In this document: piece by piece, positions 8,607-17,329 of the stretch
Layout of the letters: the number at the start of each line of letters is the position of its first letter
Position numbering within the stretch: the stretch's first letter is position 1
Assembly (NCBI GenBank): GCA_964543195.1
Contig: CAZIXF010000014.1
Location: 33,567 to 97,566, forward strand
Reading direction: 5' to 3'
From: JAGTVG01 sp964543195
GTDB lineage: Bacteria; Bacteroidota; Bacteroidia; Cytophagales; Cyclobacteriaceae
Length of the DNA stretch: 64,000 nucleotides
Made by a program: the position numbers and the translations under genes
Notes under the pieces: model-generated
What the model was told of the DNA's origin: nothing
The model's database searches: none
The model's input: the letters and a program-made list of their open reading frames with translations, nothing else

Positions 8607-8957
8607 TCAAAAAAAAGCGTCCCTAATATGATTGATACTGACCTCCGGATAAAGCATGATAGAGAGTATATCAAACCGGATCGGCCCGTTCCATCCGGTA
8701 TGCTGAATATAATGGTTCGCGCATCGTAATATGTGGTCTATTTTTTTATTATCCACAGCCTCCTCGGGCATGCCAAAGCGGGAACCCTGCCGCGTTTTCA
8801 CCTCGAAAAAAACCAGGATGCCTTCTTTTTCAGTGATAATATCTATTTCCTTTCTCCTGAACGTATAGTTTGTTTTACGTATCCTGTAGCCGGCCTGCTT
8901 CAAATAATTGACAGCAATAACCTCTCCCTTTATTCCTATTTCCTTATTTTTGCCCAA
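8607..8957 (-). CDS. yraN: YraN/UPF0102 family nuclease-like protein
   Basis: The 116-residue protein has the family's restriction-endonuclease-like core: G-x-x-GE-x-x-A near the start (GIKGEVIAVNYL, about 8-19), then KEIDIITEKEG (about 36-46) and VFFEVKTRQG (about 49-58), which hold the acidic and Lys residues of the predicted active site. The biological role is not established; a link to DNA or Holliday-junction processing has been suggested. It is divergent from manA with only 23 bp between start codons. It ends right at the repeat arrays. Confidence 0.88.
   Translation of the reverse strand: MGKNKEIGIKGEVIAVNYLKQAGYRIRKTNYTFRRKEIDIITEKEGILVFFEVKTRQGSRFGMPEEAVDNKKIDHILRCANHYIQHTGWNGPIRFDILSIMLYPEVSINHIRDAFF
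8945..8952 (+). promoter_or_regulatory. -7 element for manA-lipB
   Basis: TATTTTTG fits the phylum's TAnnTTTG -7 consensus exactly and lies 28 bases before the manA start codon, inside the beginning of the divergent yraN. No TTTG at the right distance upstream is visible, so support is limited. Confidence 0.35.
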
Positions 8958-8980
8958 ATATTTAATTTTCCTGAAATATA

Positions 8981-9958
8981 ATGTTATATCCTTTAAAATT
9001 TCAACCGATTTATAAAGATAAAATATGGGGTGGGCATAAAATCCGGACTGTCCTCAACAAGGATTACTCGCCTTTGTCCAAATGTGGTGAATCATGGGAA
9101 CTTTCAGGAGTAGAGGACAACCTTTCCATAGTCAGGGACGGTAGTCTGGCCGGGAAAAATTTGAAAGAACTTATTCAGCTGTTCAAGGGTGACCTGGCGG
9201 GACACCGGGTTTACAGAAAGTATAAAGACCGCTTTCCTCTGTTGATCAAGTTTATCGATGCCAACGACGATCTGTCGATACAGGTACATCCTGACGACAC
9301 GTTAGCCCGGGAAAGGCATGGCAGTTATGGTAAAACGGAAATGTGGTACATTATCCAGTCTGATAAGGATGCAGAAATCATTACCGGATTTAACCGGGAG
9401 ACGGATAAAGAAACTTACCTGGATTATTTTAAAAAGGGAAAATTAACGGAAATTCTCAATACCGAAAAGGTGAAGGCCGGCGATGTGGTATTCATGCCGG
9501 CAGGAAGGGTTCATTCGATAGGGAAAGGGATTTTGCTGGCCGAAATACAGCAAACCTCGAATATTACTTACCGCATATATGATTTTGACCGGGTCAACGA
9601 AAAAGGGAAGCCTCGTGAATTGCATGTGAATGAGGCCCTGGATGCCATTGATTACTCTTATTATCCCGAATACAAGATAAGGTATAAAAACCAAAAGAAC
9701 CATCCCGTAAAAATAGTTTCCTGTGATTATTTCACCACATCAAAGCTATGGTTTGACAAACCGCTTGGAAGGAATTACCGAACACTCGACTCCTTTGTTT
9801 CGTTAATATGTCTGGAAGGATCGGGCAGTATGACTTATGAAAATGGAATGATCGAAATAAAACAGGGCGAGGTGATAGTGATACCTGCTATAATCGATCA
9901 GGCCGACCTGATCCCTGATGGAGAAATGAAAATTCTGGAAACTCACATAACCCTTTGA
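8981..9958 (+). CDS. manA: mannose-6-phosphate isomerase, class I
   Basis: The 325-residue zinc enzyme interconverts mannose-6-phosphate and fructose-6-phosphate, feeding GDP-mannose and cell-surface sugars. The cupin core shows SIQVHPDD (about 99-106), KTEMWYII (about 117-124) and FMPAGRVHSIGKG (about 170-182), which carry the metal-binding Gln, His, Glu and His. It is of the short bacterial type. Its last four bases overlap the start of lipB (ATGA), so the two are cotranslated, though their pathways are unrelated. Confidence 0.94.
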   Translation: MLYPLKFQPIYKDKIWGGHKIRTVLNKDYSPLSKCGESWELSGVEDNLSIVRDGSLAGKNLKELIQLFKGDLAGHRVYRKYKDRFPLLIKFIDANDDLSIQVHPDDTLARERHGSYGKTEMWYIIQSDKDAEIITGFNRETDKETYLDYFKKGKLTEILNTEKVKAGDVVFMPAGRVHSIGKGILLAEIQQTSNITYRIYDFDRVNEKGKPRELHVNEALDAIDYSYYPEYKIRYKNQKNHPVKIVSCDYFTTSKLWFDKPLGRNYRTLDSFVSLICLEGSGSMTYENGMIEIKQGEVIVIPAIIDQADLIPDGEMKILETHITL

Positions 9959-10698
9959 ATCCATTGGACAGAGATCTCAATAAGACCGTAAATTTTCAGC
10001 ACCTTGGACTCATCGATTACAAAAAAGCATGGGATTACCAGGAGAAGCTTTTTGCTGAAATTTCGGGGATCAAGCTGGATAACCGGAAGAGGCCTGAGGA
10101 CTCGCAGATATCTACACCGAATTATCTTCTGTTCTGTCAGCATCCGCATGTGTATACATTAGGAAAAAGCGGGGATGAGAAGAACCTCCTGATAAAGGGT
10201 CTTGAATTAAAGAAAAGAAAAGCCACTTTCTACCATATTAACAGGGGAGGCGATATAACCTATCACGGTCCCGGACAAATTGTGGGTTATCCCATCTTCG
10301 ATCTCGAAAATTTCTTTACGGATATTCACCGTTTCCTGAGGCTGCTGGAAGAGGCCATCATCCTTACATTAAGGGAGTATGATATCGATGCCGGCAGGAT
10401 AGAAGGATTGACCGGTGTATGGCTGGATCATAAAAAAAAGGTCAAGCCGAGAAAGATATGTGCCATTGGCATCAAACTGAGCAGGTGGGTTACGATGCAT
10501 GGATTTGCCTTCAACGTGAATACCGATCTTTCCTATTTCGGTCATATTGTTCCCTGTGGGATATCTGACAAGGCCGTTACCAGCATTTCACAGGAGCTGA
10601 ACCGAAAAATCGGGATCCGGGAGGTGGAAATAAAACTCAAAGGACACCTGGTGAGACTTTTTGATATGGATCTGGTGGATCAGAAGGTAAGCGTTTGA
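9955..10698 (+). CDS. lipB: lipoyl(octanoyl) transferase
   Basis: The 247-residue enzyme moves octanoyl groups from acyl carrier protein onto lipoyl domains, the first step in endogenous lipoate synthesis. Motifs: GGDITYHGPGQIVGYPIF (about 98-115), CAIGIKLSRWVTMHGFAFNV (about 162-181, with the catalytic Lys) and VPCGI (about 198-202, with the acyl-accepting Cys). The N-terminus is somewhat long; the start chosen overlaps manA by 4 bases. It is convergent with the next gene, 4 bp apart. Confidence 0.95.
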   Translation: MNPLDRDLNKTVNFQHLGLIDYKKAWDYQEKLFAEISGIKLDNRKRPEDSQISTPNYLLFCQHPHVYTLGKSGDEKNLLIKGLELKKRKATFYHINRGGDITYHGPGQIVGYPIFDLENFFTDIHRFLRLLEEAIILTLREYDIDAGRIEGLTGVWLDHKKKVKPRKICAIGIKLSRWVTMHGFAFNVNTDLSYFGHIVPCGISDKAVTSISQELNRKIGIREVEIKLKGHLVRLFDMDLVDQKVSV

Positions 10699-10702
10699 TC
10701 AC

Positions 10703-11533
10703 CTATTTTTCATAGGTCACTTCACCCCGTTTGTTCCATTCCCTGACGATATACGGTGTAAATTCTTCATTATAAGGATCTTCCCTGTACTGGATCTGTT
10801 TTTTTGCCCTTCTCCTCACATCGTAATATTCAGTCCACTTACCCACTTTTTCACCGAATTTATATTGCCCTTTCACCGCTATTTCACCGTTTTCATGGAA
10901 ATAGAAGTAATCTCCTTGTTTTTCGCCATACACTACCGGGACCACTTCTTTCAGCTTTTTCCTGTCGTCATCGTAATATTTAACCAGTGATTCCTTCGGC
11001 CAGCCGCGATAATATTTTTTTTTATCGGTCAGTATATCCCGGTTATCATACTTGACCCATCTTCCATGTTTGGTTCCGATGTAATAGATGCCTTCTTCCA
11101 GTATTTGTTCACCTTTCATTTTTTTATACGGGCCATGCAGTATCCTCCCGTATTTTTTATCGATATTCCCGGTACTCCTGATCCTTTTCCTCCGGAAATC
11201 GAACCAGTGAATTTCAGGTACATAAGGATCCGGTTCAACCCATTTTTTCAGATAATGGAAGACCTCGACGGTCACGTTATCGCCGTATCCGGTTCTCGTA
11301 AATCCTTTTTTGGTCTTCAAACCATAAAATACATTTTTCTTTCTTTTTTTCTTCTTGTCTTTTTTACCTTTCGCTTCCTCCTCTTCTTCCTCAAGATCAA
11401 GTGTCAGGGGATGGGACCGCTCGATAATAAATTCAATCTCATCTACCTCATCGCTTTCCTGAGCGAAAGACAGATTCCCACAGGTTAAAACTGACAAGAT
11501 TACGAGGCCGGTATGGAATATAAACCTGTTCAT
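10703..11533 (-). CDS. exported MORN-like repeat protein
   Basis: A 276-residue protein with a signal peptide (cleavage near NLSFAQES, about 24), an acidic then strongly basic linker (about 45-66, runs of Glu then Lys) and a C-terminal half with repeats of the MORN-variant type (HGPYKKMKGEQILEEGIYYI; YFHENGEIAVKGQYKFGEKV; VGKWTEYYD, about 130-245). These repeats occur in surface or periplasmic proteins of Bacteroidota, and their function is not known. It is convergent with lipB and follows rocD on the same strand after about 50 bp, possibly with its own promoter. Confidence 0.75.
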   Translation of the reverse strand: MNRFIFHTGLVILSVLTCGNLSFAQESDEVDEIEFIIERSHPLTLDLEEEEEEAKGKKDKKKKRKKNVFYGLKTKKGFTRTGYGDNVTVEVFHYLKKWVEPDPYVPEIHWFDFRRKRIRSTGNIDKKYGRILHGPYKKMKGEQILEEGIYYIGTKHGRWVKYDNRDILTDKKKYYRGWPKESLVKYYDDDRKKLKEVVPVVYGEKQGDYFYFHENGEIAVKGQYKFGEKVGKWTEYYDVRRRAKKQIQYREDPYNEEFTPYIVREWNKRGEVTYEK

Positions 11534-11584
11534 CTTTTCCGATAACGATTTATAAAAAATAATATTTTTTTATCCAAAGATTAT

Positions 11585-12856
11585 TCAGCTGAAATTCAAT
11601 ATTGTATCCTCTATTATTTTACAGCATTCATCCAGTTCCACCTCATTCATCACCAGGGGCGGGGCAAACCGTATAATATTGCCGTGCGTAGGTTTGGCCA
11701 GCAGACCGTTTTCCTTTAGCTGGAGACATATATTCCAGGCTGTGTCGCTTTCAGGCGAGTCGTTAACCTCCACGGCATTGAGAAGTCCGCGGCCCCTGAC
11801 TTCCCGGATCAGATCCGATTTATCTTTCAGTGCATTCATGCTGGCCCTGAACACTTCGCCCAGATTACGGGCATTCTGTGCCAGTTTTTCATCCCTGAGC
11901 ACTTCCAGGGCTTCAATGGCTATCCTGCTGCCCAGAGGATTGCCCCCATAGGTGGAGCCGTGTTGTCCGGGTTTTAAAACCACCATAACCTCATTGTCAG
12001 CCAGCACGGCAGAGACCGGGTACAGCCCACCTGACAAGGCTTTGCCCAGGATAAGTATATCCGGTTTCCGGTAGGTTTCCTTTCTTTCACAATGGCCTTC
12101 ACAGTCACAATGGCCACACATGGCAAGCAGGCTCCCGGTTCTGGATAACCCGGTCTGTATTTCATCGGCAATAAACAATACGTTGTTCTTTTTGCAGATC
12201 TCGTGGGCCCTGACCAGATAATCTTCCGAGGGCATATTTACCCCGGCTTCACCCTGGATCGGTTCTACAAGAAATCCGGCTACATTTTCCCTTTCCACAG
12301 CTTTTTCCAGTGCGTTAATATCGTTAAAAGGGATCTTTATGAATCCGGGGGTGTAGGGGCCGTAATTATCGTGGGCTAGCGAATCGTCGGAAAAAGATAT
12401 GACCGTCGTGGTCCGGCCGTGAAAATTATTTTCGCACACGATAATTTTGGCTTCATTTTGATCGATACCCTTGACCTCATAGGCCCATTTCCGGCATATT
12501 TTAATGGCCGCTTCCACAGCCTCTACTCCCGTATTCATGGGCAATACCTTATCATAACCGAAATAACCGGTAATGAATTTTTCATATTGCCCGAGAATAT
12601 CATTATAAAAAGCCCTGGAGGTCAGGGTAAGTTTTTTACTTTGTTCGAAAAGGGTTTCCACTAACCGCGGATGACAATGACCCTGGTTTACTGCACTGTA
12701 AGCCGATAAAAAATCATAATATTTTTTTCCTTCCACATCCCATACAAACACACCTTCGCCTTTACTGAGAACCACCGGCAGGGGATGGTAATTATGGGCC
12801 CCATATTGATCTTCCAATTGCATGGATTCCCTACTGGATTGTATCGTTTCCTGCAT
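11585..12856 (-). CDS. rocD: ornithine--oxo-acid aminotransferase
   Basis: The 423-residue PLP enzyme moves the delta-amino group of ornithine to 2-oxoglutarate. It has the class III features: VNQGHCHPRL (about 56-65), FHGRTT (145-150), FIADEIQTGLSRTG (228-241) and the PLP-lysine in ILGKALSGG (Lys272). Between the DEIQTG region and this lysine there is a cysteine-rich insert, with Cys247, 250, 252 and 256 and His249 and 255, where I would expect a short Asp/Glu-containing loop; it could bind a metal. An exact -7 element lies 39 bases upstream of the start. Confidence 0.92.
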   Translation of the reverse strand: MQETIQSSRESMQLEDQYGAHNYHPLPVVLSKGEGVFVWDVEGKKYYDFLSAYSAVNQGHCHPRLVETLFEQSKKLTLTSRAFYNDILGQYEKFITGYFGYDKVLPMNTGVEAVEAAIKICRKWAYEVKGIDQNEAKIIVCENNFHGRTTTVISFSDDSLAHDNYGPYTPGFIKIPFNDINALEKAVERENVAGFLVEPIQGEAGVNMPSEDYLVRAHEICKKNNVLFIADEIQTGLSRTGSLLAMCGHCDCEGHCERKETYRKPDILILGKALSGGLYPVSAVLADNEVMVVLKPGQHGSTYGGNPLGSRIAIEALEVLRDEKLAQNARNLGEVFRASMNALKDKSDLIREVRGRGLLNAVEVNDSPESDTAWNICLQLKENGLLAKPTHGNIIRFAPPLVMNEVELDECCKIIEDTILNFS

Positions 12857-12894
12857 AATAATAATTTAAGATAATAGCGAAAAAATAACAGGTT

Positions 12895-12902
12895 CAAAGG
12901 TA
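12895..12902 (-). promoter_or_regulatory. -7 element for rocD
   Basis: TACCTTTG on the minus strand is an exact TAnnTTTG match 38 bases before the rocD start codon. The -33 region is AT-rich but lacks a clear TTTG. Confidence 0.4.
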
Positions 12903-12997
12903 TTAAAAGTTAAGATTTTTTAGAATGATTTAAGAAGGCATTATATGCAGCCGGGAAAAATCCGGGATCGCATGCGGGTTTTTCTTTATCTGATTGC

Positions 12998-13028
12998 TTT
13001 GTTTTTAAATTAAATTTAATCATCTTTG
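12998..13028 (+). promoter_or_regulatory. promoter for the rpmB-rpmG-DUF4295 operon
   Basis: TTTG at 12998-13001 and CATCTTTG at 13021-13028 are 19 bases apart, matching the Bacteroidota TTTG-N19-TAnnTTTG promoter at all but one position. It lies about 32 bases upstream of the rpmB start. The spacer is nearly all A and T, as in strong ribosomal promoters. Confidence 0.7.
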
Positions 13029-13060
13029 CAGACCAATTTGGAAAGCAAATACTTGAAAAG

Positions 13061-13303
13061 ATGTCTAAAGTCTGTCAGATAACCGGAAAAAGGGCGCAGG
13101 TAGGGAATAACGTTTCGCATTCCAATTCGAAAACCAAGCGGAAATTTTATCCCAACCTGCAGAAGAAGAAGTTTTTTATCCCTGAGGAGAACCGATGGGT
13201 TACCTTGCGCGTGAGCACAAGAGTTCTGAGGACCATAAATAAGAACGGGTTATCCGCTGTGCTGAAAAAGGCCCGCAGGGATGGCACGCTCAATATGAAA
13301 TAA
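13061..13303 (+). CDS. rpmB: 50S ribosomal protein L28
   Basis: The 80-residue protein starts MSKVCQITGKRAQVGNNVSH, the L28 signature, and contains NLQKKKFFIPEENRWVTLRVS. It is a large-subunit protein near the tRNA exit. In this form the zinc-binding Cys set of some L28 proteins is reduced to one Cys. It is first in an operon with L33 and DUF4295 (13-bp gap to rpmG). Confidence 0.97.
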   Translation: MSKVCQITGKRAQVGNNVSHSNSKTKRKFYPNLQKKKFFIPEENRWVTLRVSTRVLRTINKNGLSAVLKKARRDGTLNMK

Positions 13304-13316
13304 ATTAGCAGAAGTT

Positions 13317-13499
13317 ATGGCAAAAAAAGGTAACAGGGTTCAGGTGATTTTGGAATGTACGGAGCATAAGAATTCCGGCAAGCCCGGCACGTCGCGTTAC
13401 ATTACCACCAAAAACCGTAAAAATACACCTGAAAGGCTTGAACTTAAGAAGTACAATCCGATTTTAAAGAAATATACTGTACATAAGGAAATCAAATAA
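13317..13499 (+). CDS. rpmG: 50S ribosomal protein L33
   Basis: The 60-residue protein has the L33 pattern (RVQVILECTEHK, RYITTKNRKNTPERLELKKYNP). Only one cysteine is present, so this is the zinc-free form. It is followed after 2 bp by the DUF4295 gene. Confidence 0.97.
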   Translation: MAKKGNRVQVILECTEHKNSGKPGTSRYITTKNRKNTPERLELKKYNPILKKYTVHKEIK

Positions 13500-13501
13500 T
13501 C

Positions 13502-13654
13502 ATGGCAAAGAAAGTTGTCGCTACACTCAGAAAAGGAAAGGATTTTGCAAAGATCATCAAACCGGTTAAATCACCGAAAACCGGCGCATATTCTTTCAAG
13601 GAGGAAATGGTACCGGTAGATATGGTAAAGCAAGCATTGTCCTCTGATAAATAA
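13502..13654 (+). CDS. DUF4295 family protein, probable ribosome-associated
   Basis: A 50-residue, very basic protein (MAKKVVATLR at the start, VDMVKQALSS at the end). The start follows the rpmG stop by two bases. DUF4295 is found in Bacteroidota directly after rpmG. Size, charge and operon point to a ribosomal protein specific to the phylum; I recall a report of an additional large-subunit protein in a Flavobacterium ribosome structure but cannot verify that it is this family. A clean terminator follows. Confidence 0.85.
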   Translation: MAKKVVATLRKGKDFAKIIKPVKSPKTGAYSFKEEMVPVDMVKQALSSDK

Positions 13655-13685
13655 ACACCCAGTTTTAAATATTATTTTCTTTCAG

Positions 13686-13708
13686 GTCCCCGGCAGCGGG
13701 ACTTTTTT
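13686..13708 (+). terminator. intrinsic terminator after the L28/L33/DUF4295 operon
   Basis: GTCCC (13686-13690) pairs with GGGAC (13698-13702) around a 7-base loop, followed directly by six T. It separates the ribosomal operon from ftsY, although some readthrough into ftsY would be expected from the short stem. Confidence 0.7.
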
Positions 13709-13739
13709 ATTATATTTTGTAGTTAAATCCTCTACACGA

Positions 13740-14690
13740 ATGGCATTATTTAAATTCTTATCAAAGGATAAAAAAGAATCCCTGGATAAGGGACTGGAAA
13801 AAACCAAGGAAAGCTTTTTCCATAAACTGGGGAAAGCGGTAGCCGGTAAGACGAAAGTCGATGAAGAGGTTCTGGATGAGCTGGAAGAAGTACTGATCAC
13901 CTCGGATGTGGGTGTTGAGACGACCATCAAGATCATACAGCGGATAGAAGAACGGGTAGCCAAGGACAAATATCTGAATGCAGATGAGTTGAATGTAATC
14001 CTGAAAGAAGAAATTGCTTCATTGCTGGCTGAAAACAAATCGGAAAATGTAACCGATTTTATCGTTCCTGAAGGCACTAAGCCCTATGTGATCCTGGTAG
14101 TGGGTGTAAACGGAGTAGGGAAGACCACTACCATTGGAAAGCTGGCCGCCCAGTACAAGGCGAAAGGGAAAAAAGTGATACTCGGTGCGGCAGATACATT
14201 CAGGGCCGCTGCTGTGGATCAATTGCTGAAATGGGGTGAACGTGTAGGAGTGGATGTGGTATCCCATGGGATGAATACCGATCCCGGATCGGTAGCGTAC
14301 GATGCCGTGAAAAAAGGAGTGGATGAGGGAGCCGATGTCGTACTTATCGATACGGCCGGGAGACTGCATACCAAGGTGAACCTGATGAATGAACTTTCCA
14401 AGATAAAGCGGGTAATCAAAAAATTCATCGAAGATGCCCCCCAGGAAGTCCTTCTTATACTGGATGGCAGTACCGGGCAGAATGCATTCATACAGGCAAA
14501 GGAATTTACACGGGCCACCGAAGTTACTTCCATGGCGATCACCAAGCTGGATGGTACGGCCAAAGGGGGAGTGGTAATAGGGATCTCCGACGAATTTAAA
14601 ATTCCTGTAAAATACATCGGTGTGGGTGAAAAAATGGAGGATCTGCAGGTATTTAATAAGTATGAATTTGTGGATACGCTTTTTGGTTGA
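13740..14690 (+). CDS. ftsY: signal recognition particle receptor FtsY
   Basis: The 316-residue SRP-type GTPase docks ribosome-nascent chain complexes at the membrane. After a short helical N-domain (about 20-100) it has the G-domain motifs GVNGVGKTTTIGKLA (about 120-134), DTFRAAA (about 156), DTAGRLHT (about 203-210) and TKLDGTAKGG (about 265-274). The acidic A-domain of proteobacterial FtsY is absent, as is usual in this phylum. Confidence 0.97.
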   Translation: MALFKFLSKDKKESLDKGLEKTKESFFHKLGKAVAGKTKVDEEVLDELEEVLITSDVGVETTIKIIQRIEERVAKDKYLNADELNVILKEEIASLLAENKSENVTDFIVPEGTKPYVILVVGVNGVGKTTTIGKLAAQYKAKGKKVILGAADTFRAAAVDQLLKWGERVGVDVVSHGMNTDPGSVAYDAVKKGVDEGADVVLIDTAGRLHTKVNLMNELSKIKRVIKKFIEDAPQEVLLILDGSTGQNAFIQAKEFTRATEVTSMAITKLDGTAKGGVVIGISDEFKIPVKYIGVGEKMEDLQVFNKYEFVDTLFG

Positions 14691-14719
14691 AAAGGTCTAA
14701 AGGGTGATAAGGCGGATAT

Positions 14720-15406
14720 TCAAATATTATCTGATCCGTTTTCGTCGGGTGCCTCGACCGGCACCTTTTTCTCCCTGATCGGGATCCTGTAAAAGATCTG
14801 GTAATTTAATCCCCATTGGCTGTCGCTACTGGAACTGCCGTAACCAGGTACCCTGAAGTTATTGAATATGCTGGAAGAAGAGTCAACATTTTTACCGAAT
14901 TTGAACCTTACTGTCCAGCCAAGATGGATATTTTTCCATACCTTTGCCTTTAGACCCGTTACCGCTTCAAACCAGCGACCGCTACCATCTGTATTGATAA
15001 TCTCCTGATAATCCCCGTATATGGCATCATTGATGCTGTATTCGAATGATTCCCTGAAATCAGCCGATGCATACCTTAATCCGAAGTAGATGACATGATC
15101 GGTCTGGTTGGAACCGATGAAATTGTAATCCACACCGGCGCGAAAATAATTACCCCTGTTGTCATAGGAATAACCTGTTTCATCAAATCCCAATACCGAA
15201 TTTCCATAATCGACACTTATGAAATAATTATGAATATCGATATCTCCGCTGATCTCAAATTGCCTGATGTCTGCATTCAGAATACTCAAACCCGCAAGAG
15301 AAAGGTCGGTGCCTATCTTGATCTGGGAAGGGACAAATCTGGAGACCTGTGCCCCGGTGTTTGAGAATAAGAAAAGCGCTAGCCCTATGCTAAGGATATA
15401 TTTCAA
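14720..15406 (-). CDS. DUF6048 family outer-membrane-like protein
   Basis: A 228-residue protein with a signal peptide (cleavage near SNTGAQVS, about 19) and alternating short beta strands (ISGDIDIHNYFISVDYGN, FRAGVDYNFIG, YFGLRYASAD), consistent with a small outer-membrane barrel. I recognise the DUF6048 pattern; function is unknown. Its start overlaps the end of the DUF6452 gene by 17 bases, so the two are translated together, and the pair recurs next to rimO-type genes in Bacteroidota. Confidence 0.72.
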   Translation of the reverse strand: MKYILSIGLALFLFSNTGAQVSRFVPSQIKIGTDLSLAGLSILNADIRQFEISGDIDIHNYFISVDYGNSVLGFDETGYSYDNRGNYFRAGVDYNFIGSNQTDHVIYFGLRYASADFRESFEYSINDAIYGDYQEIINTDGSGRWFEAVTGLKAKVWKNIHLGWTVRFKFGKNVDSSSSIFNNFRVPGYGSSSSDSQWGLNYQIFYRIPIREKKVPVEAPDENGSDNI

Positions 15407-15851
15407 TATTTTTTCTGTTTTTACTGTTGACGATGAGCGTACTTATTTCAGGATTAGTCACCATGGCACCGGGAAAAGAGGCATCGTTCACCTCCAGATC
15501 ATTCAGGAGAAATTCAAATCCACAATCCTGTGATATCAGGTTTATATTTCGGCTATAACCCACCTCCAGTGTTTCTGACCCCTCGGGAAAATTGAAAAGG
15601 AATGTCGTATTAGTATTTTCAGAATCGACCGGCAGGAATAGTTTACTGACCGTGGTATCATTATAAAACGATACCTCCGTTCCCATAGCAGAGATATTCA
15701 GGATATCGACTTGCTGACTGTTGTTGGCGGAATCCAGGAACTGTATTACAATGATGTTTGTAGCAAAGGAGACACATTCCGGGCCACTGCACCCCTGAAT
15801 CAGCCTGAAACCTGTTATAAAAATTATAATAATGCTGATCGTTCTTTTCAC
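15390..15851 (-). CDS. DUF6452 family lipoprotein
   Basis: A 153-residue protein with a lipoprotein signal (lipobox-like LIQGCS, Cys at 21) and a beta-rich body with three further cysteines, including CGFEF near 108. It fits DUF6452. It would sit in the outer membrane or periplasm and is translationally coupled to the DUF6048 barrel-like protein, which suggests a two-part envelope assembly. Function unknown. Confidence 0.72.
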   Translation of the reverse strand: MKRTISIIIIFITGFRLIQGCSGPECVSFATNIIVIQFLDSANNSQQVDILNISAMGTEVSFYNDTTVSKLFLPVDSENTNTTFLFNFPEGSETLEVGYSRNINLISQDCGFEFLLNDLEVNDASFPGAMVTNPEISTLIVNSKNRKNIEIYP

Positions 15852-15978
15852 AGAGAAAAATTTGCTTTACTGTCTGCCAAAATTATTTAATAAAATGCTA
15901 GTTAGCATATATAGCGATCACTTTAAAATCTCAATGGCTATTTTTTTGTTATTTTTGCTGTTCAATATTTATTAAAAA

Positions 15979-17310
15979 TTGCGTACCAAGGGAAACAACA
16001 GGCATAAGGTAAAGATAGTCACATTGGGATGCGCCAAAAACCTGGTGGATTCGGAAGTGCTGATCGCCCAGTTGAAAGGCAACCGGATCCATGCATTTCA
16101 TGAAAATGATCAGGAGCATGCCGATGTGGTTGTGATCAACACCTGCGGCTTTATAGAGAATGCCAAACAGGAATCGATCGATACCATCCTGCAATTTGCG
16201 GAAGCCAGGGAAAAAGGAATAATAGAAAAGCTCTATGTGACCGGCTGCTTGTCTCAGCGATATAAAAATGATCTCGAAAAGGAGATCCCCCGGGTTGATG
16301 GATATTTCGGCACACACGATCTTCCTGCTCTTTTGCGAAGGTTCCGGGCCGATTATAAACATGAACTTGTCGGTGAACGGCATCCCTCGCAGGGATCACA
16401 TTTTGCCTATTTGAAGATCTCTGAAGGTTGTGACAGACCCTGTTCCTTTTGTGCGATACCGATCATGCGGGGCAAACACGTCTCCCGTTCCATTGAATCC
16501 CTTACGGAAGAAGCCCGGAAACTGGCCTCCAAAGGGGTTAAAGAACTTCTGCTGATAGCCCAGGACTCAACATATTATGGTCTGGATCTGTACAGATCGC
16601 GAAAACTTGCCGGTCTTCTGAATGCCTTATCGGAAGTCGATGGCATAGAGTGGATCCGTATGCACTATGCTTTTCCCAGTGGATTCCCTGAAGAAGTGCT
16701 TTCGCTGATGGCTGAAAATGAAAAAATATGCCGTTATATCGATATACCGCTCCAGCATGCATCAACTAAAATGCTGCAGATCATGCGCCGGGGTATTGAC
16801 CGCCCAAAAACCGGGGAATTGATACGGAGGATGAGAGAAACAGTGCCGGGTATCGCAATCCGCACTACCATGCTGGTGGGGCACCCGGGTGAAACAGAAA
16901 AAGATTTCAATGAGCTTTTGGATTTTGTTGAAAAAATGCGGTTCGACCGGTTGGGCGTTTTTACTTATTCCCATGAAGAAGGTACCCATGCTTATAACAT
17001 GAAAGACGATATACCGGCCCGTGTAAAGAAAGCAAGGGCAGCTGAACTGATGAAGTTGCAGGAAGAAATATCAATGGATCTGAACAGGAAAAGGATAGGG
17101 AAACAATACCGGGTGCTGATCGACCGGAAGGAGTCAGGATATTTTATAGGCAGGACTGAATTTGATTCACCTGAAGTGGATAATGAAGTATTGATCGATG
17201 CGGATAAATATTATGTCAGAACGGGTGATTTTGTTGATGCAAAAATTATCGATGCCTTACCCTTCGATCTTATAGGGCAACCCCTGGTACCAGAAACAGT
17301 TAATTCTTGA
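15979..17310 (+). CDS. rimO: ribosomal protein S12 methylthiotransferase RimO
   Basis: The 443-residue radical-SAM enzyme adds a methylthio group to an aspartate of S12. The N-terminal UPF0004 domain carries LGCAKNLVDSE (about 15-25) and further cluster-binding Cys in INTCGF and VTGCLSQ; the radical-SAM motif CDRPCSFCAIP is at about 151-161; a TRAM domain ends the protein. The start is TTG: an in-frame TAA stands two codons upstream, and no ATG precedes the conserved region. bshC follows after 19 bp. Confidence 0.96.
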   Translation: MRTKGNNRHKVKIVTLGCAKNLVDSEVLIAQLKGNRIHAFHENDQEHADVVVINTCGFIENAKQESIDTILQFAEAREKGIIEKLYVTGCLSQRYKNDLEKEIPRVDGYFGTHDLPALLRRFRADYKHELVGERHPSQGSHFAYLKISEGCDRPCSFCAIPIMRGKHVSRSIESLTEEARKLASKGVKELLLIAQDSTYYGLDLYRSRKLAGLLNALSEVDGIEWIRMHYAFPSGFPEEVLSLMAENEKICRYIDIPLQHASTKMLQIMRRGIDRPKTGELIRRMRETVPGIAIRTTMLVGHPGETEKDFNELLDFVEKMRFDRLGVFTYSHEEGTHAYNMKDDIPARVKKARAAELMKLQEEISMDLNRKRIGKQYRVLIDRKESGYFIGRTEFDSPEVDNEVLIDADKYYVRTGDFVDAKIIDALPFDLIGQPLVPETVNS

Positions 17311-17329
17311 AAACAGAAATAATCTTAGC

